Shown here: positions 1 through 7,814 of the stretch, piece after piece
Layout: every line of letters begins with the position of its first letter
How positions within the stretch are numbered: the first letter of the stretch is position 1
Assembly (NCBI GenBank): GCA_946407675.1
Contig: CAMJPK010000003.1
Location: 1 to 50,483 of the forward strand
Direction: 5' to 3'
Source of the DNA: an uncultured Clostridia bacterium
Lineage (GTDB): Bacteria > Bacillota > Clostridia > Oscillospirales > Oscillospiraceae
DNA: 50,483 nucleotides
Position numbers and translations under genes: made by a program
The notes under the pieces: generated by a model
Told to the model about the DNA's origin: nothing
Seen by the model: only the letters and a program-made list of their open reading frames with translations
The model's database searches: none

Positions 1-465
1 TGCGAAGTGAGTTTCGTCAATGCCGTTGGTGATGCTCTTCACAACCGCCCAATCGACAGCCTTCTCATAGTAGCTGTCCGCCGGTACGTCAACAAACTTG
101 GCTTTCTCAAACTTCGCCTCGATCGTTACCTTGCCGCTCGGCTGAGTGAAGGTGTAAGTGCCGTCCTCGTTCTTCGTAAGCTCAACTTCGTTGCCGTTTG
201 CATCTTTAACGGTAAGCTCGGCGAGCTTGTAGCCGGCGTCAGGTGTTGCGGTGATGACAACCTCATCACCCGCCTTAGCTTTCTCAGGCTCGACCGTAAT
301 GGTGCCGTGCTCTGTTTCCGCGATCACCGGCTCGAAGTCTGATACAAAACTACCGCTGTAGTTAGAGTAAGTAATTGCGTAAGTAGAGAATTTGCTTGTA
401 AATACGTGGATAAAGCCATTCTTCTGATCAAGGGTATAGGGATTCGCTACAGCTTTTAGAGTATG
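1..465 (-). pseudogene. 5'-truncated S-layer homology (SLH) protein, runs off the window
   Basis: Read on the minus strand, the open frame gives a bacterial repeat domain (EPVIAETEHGTITVEPEKA, then a VVITATPDAGYKL-type stretch) followed by the start of an SLH domain (FVDVPADSYYEKAVDWAV). Such proteins are exported and bind cell-wall polymers through SLH repeats. The C-terminal end lies beyond base 1. The frame has no start codon: going upstream it meets a TAG at 466-468, and no signal peptide is present. The breakpoint lies right beside the island-end sequence that begins near 480, so the 5' part was probably lost or separated when an island inserted. Family assignment is good; whether any product is made is doubtful. 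Confidence 0.75.
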
Positions 466-479
466 CTAGCAAGCACAAG

Positions 480-835
480 AACCAATAATCAGTTGCATTG
501 CACACGAAACAAAAACAAACACAAGCCCAATTTGACCCATTAGAGATTTTGATAAGGCCCGCAATCCGTTGCGGCGCAATCAGTAGCTGGCACATGATCT
601 GACCCCAACCAGAAAACGCTCGAAAACACGAAAACCGGGAAACCGTTGCGCCCCAGTATTTCCAGCTTCATCCGTCTGAACGCCCGTGTGGGTCAGTTGT
701 GGGTCAGACGGCGTTTCGGAGCGGCTTCACAAAGCCCGTTTCCGGCCGCCTTTCCTGGCAACACGACGCACCGATCCGAGGAAATACCGGACAGAGCCTG
801 ACAAAACCGCGCAATTACAAACATCGCAAAAAGTA
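480..835. other. Remnant right end of an older integrative element
   Basis: No gene is supported here. From 531 to 870 the sequence aligns by eye with 49626-49965, the stretch behind the intact integrase gene: TTTGACCCA, then a CCGCAA..TTGCGGC segment, GCTGGCACA(C/T)GAT and a second TGACCC motif. A direct pair GTGGGTCA/GTGGGTCA sits at 688-695 and 699-706. The integrase that should precede it is gone. I read it as the attR-side scar of an element that entered before the present islands. Confidence 0.6.
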
Positions 836-870
836 TCAAAAAGCCCTGATTTCTCACGAAATCAGGGCTT
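836..870 (-). terminator. Terminator of displaced tRNA-Tyr copy
   Basis: A perfect 13-bp stem (841-853 with 858-870, loop TCAC) lies directly downstream of the tRNA-Tyr 3' end on the minus strand and is followed there by a T-rich run. The same hairpin occurs at 49936-49965 behind the intact tRNA operon, so it travelled with the tRNA-Tyr copy. Confidence 0.8.
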
Positions 871-872
871 AA

Positions 873-957
873 TGGTGGGGGAAGGTGGATTCGAACCACC
901 GAAGTCACTGACAACAGATTTACAGTCTGCCCCCTTTGGCCACTCGGGAATTCCCCC
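873..957 (-). tRNA. tRNA-Tyr (anticodon GTA), displaced copy
   Basis: An 85-nt cloverleaf with a 7-bp acceptor stem (GGGGGAA/TTCCCCC), anticodon GTA in CTGTAAATC, the long variable arm expected of bacterial tRNA-Tyr, a GGTTCGAATCC T-arm and encoded CCA. It appears identical to the copies at 31273 and 49968. Upstream on its strand lies only half a tRNA-Thr gene, so the operon promoter is missing. It can be expressed only by read-through or not at all. Confidence 0.93.
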
Positions 958-966
958 ATATACAAT

Positions 967-1013
967 TGGAGCTGGTAGACGGACTCGAACCCCCGACCTG
1001 CTGATTACAAATC
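967..1013 (-). pseudogene. 3' half of tRNA-Thr (attachment-site remnant)
   Basis: Matches the intact tRNA-Thr(TGT) from CCA back through the T-arm, variable loop and anticodon loop (GATTACAAATC) and then stops. The 5' half is replaced by unrelated sequence, and the breakpoint lies in the anticodon arm. It is the scar left where an island crossed into tRNA-Thr. An inverted copy of the anticodon-arm sequence (AATCAGCAGGT) lies about 70 bp to the right, at 1082-1092. Confidence 0.85.
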
Positions 1014-1160
1014 CGCCTCTCAAGGTCAAATGCCTGATATTGCAGGCTTTCCGGGCCTTTTCGCTCCACGCTTCCATGCGGAATCAGCAGGTTTTGTCCG
1101 GTGTATCCATACGCTCCTATCGTCTGGTGGGTCAGCCGGTGGGTCAGAGATTTCCCCGTG
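1014..1160. other. Left end of island A1 (attL-type junction)
   Basis: Shares order and sequence with 31661-31806 next to the other half tRNA-Thr: a CAAGG..TCAAATGC block, AATCAGCAGGTTTTGTCCGG, TATCCATNCGCTCC, then two GTGGGTCA motifs (1127-1134 and 1139-1146, period 12). The paired motifs look like arm-type binding sites for the island integrase. No coding sequence is convincing in it. Confidence 0.65.
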
Positions 1161-1184
1161 TCCGCGTGTCGCGGACATGGGAAA
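1151..1184. repeat. 15-bp hairpin near the island end
   Basis: TTTCCCCGTGTCCGCG pairs with CGCGGACATGGGAAA across a TGT loop, with one bulged base. There is no T-run, so it is not an obvious terminator. Confidence 0.6.
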
Positions 1185-1240
1185 AGCGACCTCTCAGCTT
1201 GTTCTTCCCGTCAATACTACGCTGACAGGTGACAGCCCCC

Positions 1241-1480
1241 CTTTTGCTGTTGTAATACTTGTATTACAACAGCAAAGGCAGAGAAAAGCAAACTGAAAGG
1301 CAGCTTGCACCTACCCCCCCCTGCACGGAGCAAACGTGGACGAGATCGTGGATGCGATGCCGTTACCTTTGTTAGTAAGTCTACGTTTGTATACTTACTA
1401 ACAAAGGCAGAGCACGTTTTTTGCGGCTTCCGCAGGTCGAGCCCGCCCCCCCTGCGTCAGTTGCAGAGCAACTATATGGA
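1241..1480. repeat. Two diverged palindrome-plus-C-tract repeats
   Basis: Two units follow each other. The first has a perfect 16-bp palindrome (1243-1258 with 1261-1276), then CAAAGGCAGAG, then CCCCCCCTGC near 1321. The second has a perfect 15-bp palindrome (1366-1380 with 1393-1407), then CAAAGGCAGAG, then CCCCCCCTGC near 1454. Stem sequences differ between copies but stay paired; the flanking words are conserved. The unit ends near AACTATATG (1470-1478). No gene is visible between 1160 and 1508 apart from these. Confidence 0.6.
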
Positions 1481-1508
1481 TAATAAATCAAAACCCGACT
1501 GCACAAGC

Positions 1509-2096
1509 TCAAATCGGCGTTGGCACAAACGCCTGCAGCAGGATCGCGACGTCCCGATCCATGCGCGCCACAAGGTCATAGCCGCCCGCACGGCGGGACC
1601 AGTCCAGCGTGATGCCGCGCATTGTCGTCAGGAACAGCTCGGCGAGCGTATCCGCGTCATGCTCCGCCGTGATCTGCCCCTTGGCCTGCCCGGCGGCGAT
1701 GATCTCCCGCAGCTTTTTCACAGCGGGGCGCTCATGCTCCGGGAAGTCGGCACTGTCGGGGTTAATGGAGGAAATGAGCCGGCTGCGCTCGATGCCGTGG
1801 GATGCGACGTGCTCCGCCCAGCCGTGGGCGAACCGCTTCAGGTTGTCGATTGCATGATCGCAGATTAGGAGTGGGAAGGTGTTCTCCTCCAGGTCCTCGT
1901 CGATGATCCAGAGCAGCCCCACCAGCAGGTCGTCCTTCTTTGTGAAGTAATGATAGAACGAGCCGATGGAGATGCCGATTTCCCGGCAGATGTCCGAGAT
2001 GCCGATGTCCTCAAAGGAGCCCTGCGCGATGATGGGGATCGCCGCCTCCAGAATCTCGACGCGTCGCCGGCTCTGTTTTTCCTTGACCTTTGCCAT
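1509..2096 (-). CDS. TetR/AcrR-family transcriptional regulator
   Basis: A 195-residue protein with an N-terminal TetR helix-turn-helix (FEDIGISDICREIGISIGSF then YHYFTKKDDLL, about residues 28-58) and a helical C-terminal ligand domain with no family-specific motif I can name. The start is set by GGGAGGAA six bases before ATGGCAAAG; a Met 11 codons upstream lacks a ribosome site. The gene diverges from the dehydratase operon, and a perfect palindrome lies just behind the -10 box of that operon. By the usual TetR arrangement it should repress that operon, and perhaps itself, until a ligand (possibly a hydroxy or acyl-CoA intermediate, inference) releases it. Confidence 0.9.
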   Translation of the reverse strand: MAKVKEKQSRRRVEILEAAIPIIAQGSFEDIGISDICREIGISIGSFYHYFTKKDDLLVGLLWIIDEDLEENTFPLLICDHAIDNLKRFAHGWAEHVASHGIERSRLISSINPDSADFPEHERPAVKKLREIIAAGQAKGQITAEHDADTLAELFLTTMRGITLDWSRRAGGYDLVARMDRDVAILLQAFVPTPI

Positions 2097-2122
2097 TTCT
2101 TGCTTCCTCCCGGAAAAATGCC

Positions 2123-2150
2123 TTGACAACAGGCAGTGTCATGCTATAAT
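2123..2150 (+). promoter_or_regulatory. Sigma-A-type promoter of the dehydratase operon
   Basis: TTGACA (2123-2128), a 16-bp spacer, then TATAAT (2145-2150): both boxes are consensus. It points at the CoA-transferase gene starting at 2238. Confidence 0.85.
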
Positions 2151-2155
2151 AAAAA

Positions 2156-2171
2156 TTAGAATACATTCTAA
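2156..2171. promoter_or_regulatory. Palindromic operator for the TetR regulator
   Basis: TTAGAATACATTCTAA is a perfect 7-bp inverted repeat around AC, starting five bases after the -10 box and so overlapping the likely transcription start. A further half site, ATTCTA, follows at 2177-2182. Position and symmetry suit a TetR repressor site. Confidence 0.7.
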
Positions 2172-2237
2172 TAATCATTCTATATTTCATTTTACACGAC
2201 ATGACGCGGAAATGCAAGACTTTTTGGGAGGATGCTT

Positions 2238-3482
2238 ATGAACGATACGCTGAAGGGCCTGAGGGTCATTGAGCTGGCCACCTTTATCGCGGTGCCGGCC
2301 TGCGCCCGCTTCTTTGCCGACCAGGGTGCGGAGGTCATCAAGATCGAGGCCGCCGGGGGCGACGCCGTGCGCTGGAACGGCACCAGCGAGGGCCGCCCGG
2401 ACGACCCCTATGAGAACACCACCTTCGACCTGGAGAACGCCAACAAGCGCGGCGTCGTGCTGAACCTGAAGGCCCCGGAGGGCAAGGAGATCCTGTTCCG
2501 TCTGCTCGCGGATGCGGACGTCTTTCTCACAAACTGGCGGCCCCAGGCGCTCGAGCGCATGGGGCTGACATATGAGGCGCTGCATGAGAGGTTCCCGAAG
2601 CTGGTTTACGGCACGCTGACCGGCTACGGCGACCGTGGCCCGGACCGGGACCTGCCGGGCTATGACTTCACGGCCTACTGGGCGCGGGGCGGTTTTCTGG
2701 ACTCTCTGCGTCAAAAGGACGAATGGCCCATCAACCTGATCCCCGGCATGGGTGACCACCAGGCCGGGTTGTTCCTCGCGGCGGGCGTCATGGCGGCGCT
2801 TTTCAATGCCCAGCGCACCGGCGTGGGCGAGCGCGTCAGCACGAACCTGCTGCACAGCTCCGTCTGGGTGCAGTCCATCATGGTACAGGCCGCGCAATAT
2901 ACGGACCTGGGGCAGAGATATCCCATCTCGCACCGCAGCGCGGACAACCCCTTCAACTGCGCCTATCCCACCGCCGACGGGCGCTTTCTGCAAATCTCCA
3001 TGCCGACCTTCGATGTGTTCTATCCGAAGTTCATGCCGCTCATCGGCCGGGCGGACCTTGTCGGGGATCCCCGCTATACGATGGAAAGCATCACGAAAAA
3101 CAAGCTGCACGGCGAGTTTTCCGACATCCTCTCCGACGCCTTCCGCCGGAAGACCGCCGCGGAGTGGGACGCGATCCTGACGGAAAACGACATCCCGCAC
3201 GCCGTCGCCCAGAGCTGGGAGGAGGTGTTGGAAGACCCGCAGGCCCGCGCCAACGACGTGTTTTACGATATGGCCTATCCGAACGGCGCGACGCGCGCGC
3301 TGGTGCGCCAGCCGGTGTTTGTGGGAACGGACCTGCCGGATTACAATCGTGCGCCGCTTTTGGGCGAGCACAGCGAGGATGTTTTGCGTTCCCTCGGTTA
3401 CACGGACGCGCAGCTGGAGGCCTTGCACACTGCCGGCGTCTACAACACCTGGGACGATCTGAAGGCAAAGCACCATGGCTGA
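2238..3482 (+). CDS. Type III (CaiB/BaiF) CoA-transferase, HadA/FldA-like
   Basis: A 414-residue family III acyl-CoA transferase. The N-terminal Rossmann part opens with LKGLRVIELATFIAVPACA, and the proposed catalytic Asp is in PGMGDHQAG (about residue 173). First gene of an operon with a 2-hydroxyacyl-CoA dehydratase and its activator, which is the gene order of HadA and FldA enzymes. Its likely task is to move CoA onto a 2-hydroxy acid from an acyl-CoA product. The start ATG at 2238 is six bases after GGGAGG; an ATG at 2232 abuts the ribosome site. The 3' end overlaps the next gene by 8 bp, suggesting translational coupling. The substrate (hydroxyisocaproate, phenyllactate, lactate or other) cannot be told from sequence. 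Confidence 0.92.
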   Translation: MNDTLKGLRVIELATFIAVPACARFFADQGAEVIKIEAAGGDAVRWNGTSEGRPDDPYENTTFDLENANKRGVVLNLKAPEGKEILFRLLADADVFLTNWRPQALERMGLTYEALHERFPKLVYGTLTGYGDRGPDRDLPGYDFTAYWARGGFLDSLRQKDEWPINLIPGMGDHQAGLFLAAGVMAALFNAQRTGVGERVSTNLLHSSVWVQSIMVQAAQYTDLGQRYPISHRSADNPFNCAYPTADGRFLQISMPTFDVFYPKFMPLIGRADLVGDPRYTMESITKNKLHGEFSDILSDAFRRKTAAEWDAILTENDIPHAVAQSWEEVLEDPQARANDVFYDMAYPNGATRALVRQPVFVGTDLPDYNRAPLLGEHSEDVLRSLGYTDAQLEALHTAGVYNTWDDLKAKHHG

Positions 3483-4260
3483 TATCTACACATTGGGCAT
3501 CGACGTGGGCTCCACCACCTCGAAATGCCTCATTCTGAAAAACGGGACGGAGATCGCGGCATCGTCGCTTATCCCCGCGGGCACCGGCACCAGCGGCCCG
3601 GGCCGCGCGCTGGCGGAGACGCTGAATGACGCGGGTCTGAAGCTCGAAGAACTCGCCGCCGTCACCGCAACCGGCTACGGCCGCAACACCTTTGAGGGCG
3701 CGGATTTCGTCGTCAGCGAGCTGAGCTGCCACGCGCTGGGCGCCGCGGCGCTGATGCCGGGCGTGCGCACCGTCATCGACATCGGCGGACAGGACGCCAA
3801 GGTGCTGCGCGTCAGTCCCGCCGGACGCCTGGAGCGCTTTCTCATGAACGACAAGTGCGCCGCGGGGACCGGGCGCTTTCTGGAGGTCATGGCCCGTGTA
3901 CTGGAAACCGACGTCTCCCAGCTCGCGGAGATGGATGAAAAGGCAAAGGGCGTCGTGCCCATCAGCTCCACCTGCACGGTCTTCGCCGAGAGCGAGGTCA
4001 TCTCGCAGCTGGCAAAAAACGTGGACATCCGCGACCTCGTCGCCGGCATCCACGCCTCCGTCGCCGTCCGCACGGCCGGGCTGGCGCGGCGGCTGGGCGT
4101 GACCGCCCCAGTCGGAATGACCGGCGGCGTCGCCCGGAACGCCGGCGTCGTGCGGGCGCTGGAAAAGGAACTGAATGCGCCGATCGCCGTCTCGCCGATG
4201 GCGCAGCTCGCCGGGGCATACGGTGCGGCGCTTTACGGATTTAAAAAGAAGGAGGGCTGA
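3475..4260 (+). CDS. 2-hydroxyacyl-CoA dehydratase activator (HadI/HgdC-type ATPase)
   Basis: A 261-residue BadF/BcrA-type ATPase of the acetate-kinase fold. Phosphate loops are GIDVGSTTSKC near the N-terminus and DIGGQDAKV near residue 102. Cys128 (NDKCAAGTGRF) and Cys167 (STCTVFAESE) sit where HgdC carries the two cysteines that bind one [4Fe-4S] cluster between two subunits. In this family ATP hydrolysis drives a one-electron transfer into the dehydratase, which then works for many turnovers. The protein is oxygen-sensitive in known relatives. The gene overlaps the CoA-transferase and is followed after three bases by the first dehydratase subunit, so the whole machine is made from one transcript. 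Confidence 0.95.
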   Translation: MADIYTLGIDVGSTTSKCLILKNGTEIAASSLIPAGTGTSGPGRALAETLNDAGLKLEELAAVTATGYGRNTFEGADFVVSELSCHALGAAALMPGVRTVIDIGGQDAKVLRVSPAGRLERFLMNDKCAAGTGRFLEVMARVLETDVSQLAEMDEKAKGVVPISSTCTVFAESEVISQLAKNVDIRDLVAGIHASVAVRTAGLARRLGVTAPVGMTGGVARNAGVVRALEKELNAPIAVSPMAQLAGAYGAALYGFKKKEG

Positions 4261-4263
4261 GAA

Positions 4264-5475
4264 ATGGACGAGAGAAAACCTGCAAAGATCGTGCTGCGGG
4301 AGCTGCAGGACCGCATCGCGCAGGACGCATGGGATGCCAAACAGCGCGGCGAAAAGGTGGGCTGGTGCGCTTCGAACTTCCCGCAGGAGATCACCACCGC
4401 CATGGGCATCCCCGTGGTGTATCCGGAGAACATGGGCGCCGCCGTCGGCGCGAAGGGCGGCGGGCAGCGCATGTGCGAGTACGCCGAGGGCATGGGGTAT
4501 TCCAATGACCTTTGCTCCTATTCCCGCATCAACTTCGCCTATACGGACTTAAAGCGCTGTGAGGAGCTGGAGATCCCGTTCCCGGACTTCCTGCTGTGCT
4601 GCAACAACATCTGCAACTGCATGATCAAGTGGTACGAAAATCTGGCGCTGGAGCTGGACGTGCCGCTCATCCTCATTGACATCCCGCACCTGGACGCCAT
4701 GACCTGCGACGCCGACCGCGTGAAGTACATCCGCGCGCAGTTTGACGACTGCATCGCGCAGCTGGAAGAAATCACCGGCAAGAAAATGGACTATGACCGT
4801 CTGAACGAGGTCATGTCGATCTCCCAGCGATCCTCAAAAGCCTGGCTGCGGGCCGTCGGCTACATGTCCGCCGAGCCCTCGCCCTTCTCCGGTTTTGACA
4901 TCTTCAACAATATGGCCGTCGCCTGCGTCGGCCGCGGCACGGTCGAGGCCGCCGACGCCTTCGAGCAGCTTGCCGACGAGTATGCAGCCCTTGTCAAGGA
5001 GGGCAAAAGCACCTTCAAGGGCGAGGAGAAGTACCGCATCCTCTTCGAGGGAATCGCGTGCTGGAGCAACCTGCGCTTCACCTACAAGACGCTGCAAAGC
5101 CGGGGCATCAACCTGACCGCCAGCATCTACGGCCCGGCCTTCAGCTTCCTCTACAGCAACTTAGACGAGCTGATGGCGGCCTATTCCTATGTGCCGAACT
5201 CCAACTGCTTTGAAAAGGAGCTGCAGCTGCGCGTGGACGACGCGCTGAAAAACAAGGTGGACGGCGCGGTGTTCCACATGAACCGCAGCTGCAAGCACTG
5301 GAGCGGCAACCTCTACGAGATGGAGCGGCAGTTCCGGGAAAAAACCGGCGTCCCCACCATCGTCTTCGACGGGGATCAGTCCGACCCGCGCTGCTTCTCC
5401 GAGGCGCAGTATGAGACGCGCGTCGACGCGCTCACCGAGATTATGGAGCAGAGAAAGAAGGAGGCGGCGCAATGA
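4264..5475 (+). CDS. 2-hydroxyacyl-CoA dehydratase subunit B (HadB/FldB-like)
   Basis: A 403-residue member of the HgdB/FldB dehydratase family (2-hydroxyacyl-CoA dehydratase, D-component). Cysteines likely to hold the [4Fe-4S] cluster appear in KVGWCASNFP (Cys35), in CCNNICNC and in FHMNRSCKHW. With the next gene it should form the heterodimer that removes water from an (R)-2-hydroxyacyl-CoA to give the 2-enoyl-CoA through a ketyl radical. Length matches the family. The stop overlaps the next start as ATGA, the sign of coupled translation of two partner subunits. Substrate range is not readable. Confidence 0.94.
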   Translation: MDERKPAKIVLRELQDRIAQDAWDAKQRGEKVGWCASNFPQEITTAMGIPVVYPENMGAAVGAKGGGQRMCEYAEGMGYSNDLCSYSRINFAYTDLKRCEELEIPFPDFLLCCNNICNCMIKWYENLALELDVPLILIDIPHLDAMTCDADRVKYIRAQFDDCIAQLEEITGKKMDYDRLNEVMSISQRSSKAWLRAVGYMSAEPSPFSGFDIFNNMAVACVGRGTVEAADAFEQLADEYAALVKEGKSTFKGEEKYRILFEGIACWSNLRFTYKTLQSRGINLTASIYGPAFSFLYSNLDELMAAYSYVPNSNCFEKELQLRVDDALKNKVDGAVFHMNRSCKHWSGNLYEMERQFREKTGVPTIVFDGDQSDPRCFSEAQYETRVDALTEIMEQRKKEAAQ

Positions 5476-6605
5476 ACGAAGTAAAAATGCTGCTGGACGA
5501 GCTGGCCGCAGTCTGCGCCAACCCCAAAGCGCAGCTGGACGCGGCGGTTGCGGACGGCAGAAAGTGCGTGGGCGTGCTGCCCTACTTCAGCCCGGAGGAG
5601 CTGGTTTACGCCGCTGGGATGCTGCCCTTCGGCCTCTGGGGCGCGGAGATGCAGGCCAATGAATCGAAGCGCTATTACCCGGCCTTCATCTGCTCGCTGC
5701 TGCACACGGTGCTGGAGCTGGGATTGAAGGGGGCACTGAACGATCTCTCCGCGATCATGGTCCCCATCTGCTGCGACAGTCTGAAGGGCTTTGGGGCCAA
5801 CTGGAAATACGGCGTCGGGGAGGCGGTTCCCGTCATCGACGTGGCCTGGGCGGAGAACCGGAAGATACCGGCGGGCGTCGAGTTCACCCGCAGCCAGTTC
5901 CGCAAGGTGCTGGGACAGCTGGAGGCCATCGCGGGCGATCGCGTTTCCGACGCGGAGATCGGCGCTTCTGTGGCGGTTTATAACGAAAACCGCGCCGCGC
6001 TACGGGCATTTTCCGCCGCCGCGGCGCGCCGCCCGGAGGCCGTTTCCCCCACGGCGCGCTGCGCCGCCATCAAGGCAGGGTACTTCATGGATCGGGCAGA
6101 GCACACGGAGAAGCTGAACGCCCTGACCGCCGCGCTCGCCGCGCTGCCGGAGCAAAAATGGGACGGCCTGCGCGTCGTCACCACCGGCATCCTGGCCGAC
6201 AGCCCGGCGCTGCTGCGCATCCTCGAGGACAATCAGATCGCGGTTGTGGGCGACCAGATTGCGCAGGAAAGCGTCAATTTCCGCGTGGATACGCCCGTGA
6301 CCGATGACCCCGTTGAAGGCATAGCACAGCGACTGGGGCAGGTCGAGGGCTGCAGTGTCCTCTTCGATCCCGGCAAGCAGCGGGGAAAGGAATTGATCGA
6401 GCTGGCAAAGAAAGTGAACGCCGACGGCATCCTGTGGGTCATGACAAAGTTCTGCGACCCGGAGGAATATGACTACGTCCCCGTCAAGCGCATGGCGGAT
6501 GCCGCAGGCATCCCACTGCTGGCCGTCGAGGTCGATCAGCAGATGGTGAACTACGAGCAGGCCCGCAGCGCCATCGAGGCCTTTGCGGAAATACTGCGCT
6601 TTTGA
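5472..6605 (+). CDS. 2-hydroxyacyl-CoA dehydratase subunit C (HadC/FldC-like)
   Basis: A 377-residue second subunit of the dehydratase. It has the family layout of two Rossmann-like halves, with likely cluster cysteines in GRKCVGVLPYFSPEELVYA, PICCDSLKG and TKFCDPEEYDY. It pairs with the preceding subunit, with which it shares an ATGA overlap. It ends 13 bases before the dehydrogenase gene. No acyl-CoA dehydrogenase or electron-transfer flavoprotein follows, unlike the C. difficile had and C. sporogenes fld loci, so the enoyl-CoA would have to be reduced or used by enzymes encoded elsewhere. Confidence 0.94.
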   Translation: MNEVKMLLDELAAVCANPKAQLDAAVADGRKCVGVLPYFSPEELVYAAGMLPFGLWGAEMQANESKRYYPAFICSLLHTVLELGLKGALNDLSAIMVPICCDSLKGFGANWKYGVGEAVPVIDVAWAENRKIPAGVEFTRSQFRKVLGQLEAIAGDRVSDAEIGASVAVYNENRAALRAFSAAAARRPEAVSPTARCAAIKAGYFMDRAEHTEKLNALTAALAALPEQKWDGLRVVTTGILADSPALLRILEDNQIAVVGDQIAQESVNFRVDTPVTDDPVEGIAQRLGQVEGCSVLFDPGKQRGKELIELAKKVNADGILWVMTKFCDPEEYDYVPVKRMADAAGIPLLAVEVDQQMVNYEQARSAIEAFAEILRF

Positions 6606-6618
6606 AGGAGATGTCAAT

Positions 6619-7608
6619 ATGAAAATTGCGATCATGACATCCCGGGCGCGGTGTGAGAAATACAGCGACAAATCCATGATTCCCGCCGGGACGGAGCTGG
6701 TCTATTTCGACCAGGGCTACACCGCCGAAGAAGTGCTCTCCCGCGCAGGGGACGCGGAGTTCATCGTGGTGGACGCGGTGCTGCCGGTGACAGCGGAGAT
6801 GATCGAGGGCATGCCGAAACTGCGGATGATCCACTCCGAGGGCGTCGGATTCGCCGCTATCGACATTGAAGCCGCGGCAAAGCGCGGCATCCCGGTCTGC
6901 AACAACCAGGGCGTCAACGCCCCGCAGGTGGCGGAGCACACGGTCATGCTAATCCTCACGGTGCTGCGCCGATTCGCCGAGGGCGAAGCCGCGGTGCGCG
7001 CCGGGCGGCAGATGGAGATGAAGATGGCCGTCATGGCCGGCGGCATGGACGATCTTATCGGCAAGCGCGTCGGGCTCATCGGCTTCGGCGCCATCGGGAA
7101 GGAGCTGGCCAAGCGCCTGCTGCCCTTCGGGTGCAAGCTCTTCTATACCGACCCCTTCCGCGCGTCGGCGGAGGTGGAGACGCAGTACAACATCCATTAT
7201 CTGACGCAGGAGGATCTGCTGCGCACCAGCGACATCGTCACGCTCCATGTGCCCGTGACGCCCAGTACGACGAACCTCATCAACCGCGACACGCTGGCGC
7301 TGATGAAGCCAAACGCTGTCGTCGTCAACTGCGCCCGCGGCGCGGTGGTCAACACCGCCGACCTCGCCGAGGCGATCCGAAACGGCACGATCTACGGCTG
7401 CGCGCTGGACGTTCTGGAGCCGGAGCCCTTCCGCTCGGACGACCCGATCCTCACTCTGCCGGAGCCCTGGCGCTGGCGCGTGTCCGTCTCGCCCCACATC
7501 GCGGGCAACACGATCAACACCTTCTACGCCTCCTACGAGGGCGTCTGGGGCGATATTCAGCGCGTGCTGCGCGGCGAGCGGCCCCGCAACATCGTCAACG
7601 GTATTTAA
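6619..7608 (+). CDS. D-isomer-specific 2-hydroxyacid dehydrogenase
   Basis: A 329-residue NAD-dependent dehydrogenase. The nucleotide motif GLIGFGAIG is at about 152-160 and the catalytic set is Arg240 (NCARG), Glu267 (LEPEP) and His293 (SPHIAGN), all present. The family reduces 2-oxo acids to (R)-2-hydroxy acids. Placed last in this operon it would make the hydroxy acid that the CoA-transferase then activates, as LdhA does in leucine fermentation. The ATG at 6619 follows AAGGAG by seven bases; an upstream in-frame Met has no ribosome site. The class is certain; the substrate is open. Confidence 0.93.
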   Translation: MKIAIMTSRARCEKYSDKSMIPAGTELVYFDQGYTAEEVLSRAGDAEFIVVDAVLPVTAEMIEGMPKLRMIHSEGVGFAAIDIEAAAKRGIPVCNNQGVNAPQVAEHTVMLILTVLRRFAEGEAAVRAGRQMEMKMAVMAGGMDDLIGKRVGLIGFGAIGKELAKRLLPFGCKLFYTDPFRASAEVETQYNIHYLTQEDLLRTSDIVTLHVPVTPSTTNLINRDTLALMKPNAVVVNCARGAVVNTADLAEAIRNGTIYGCALDVLEPEPFRSDDPILTLPEPWRWRVSVSPHIAGNTINTFYASYEGVWGDIQRVLRGERPRNIVNGI

Positions 7609-7731
7609 TTGCAGTATGGAAATGTTCTTTTTACACTGCTGCTGGCTTATCCGCTGTCACGTAAGACGCTTAAGGGTAGAAATGTTATCTCGTTTGCCAC
7701 TGTTAAAACTCAAAGCGGAATTACAAAAATT

Positions 7732-7783
7732 CTTTGCGTATGTTGCTTCGGCAACATACGCAAAGCGCATCCTGGTATATAAT
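7732..7783 (+). promoter_or_regulatory. asr promoter with Crp/Fnr-type palindrome
   Basis: A perfect 15-bp inverted repeat (7732-7746 with 7751-7765, spacer TTCG) contains TGTTGC-N4-GCAACA. The -10 box TATAAT is at 7778-7783, and there is no good -35 box. The palindrome centre is 29.5 bp before the -10, so about -41 from the start point, the position from which Fnr-class activators touch polymerase. The same core recurs at 11339-11354 with the same distance to its -10. The gap 7609-7731 shows nothing else clear. Confidence 0.7.
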
Positions 7784-7814
7784 TCATTAAATACTGAGAA
7801 AAGGATGTGATCCG

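Noticed and set aside
686-1296. Plus-strand frames across the displaced tRNA copy
   Set aside because: They run through tRNA and hairpin sequence and carry no protein family signal.
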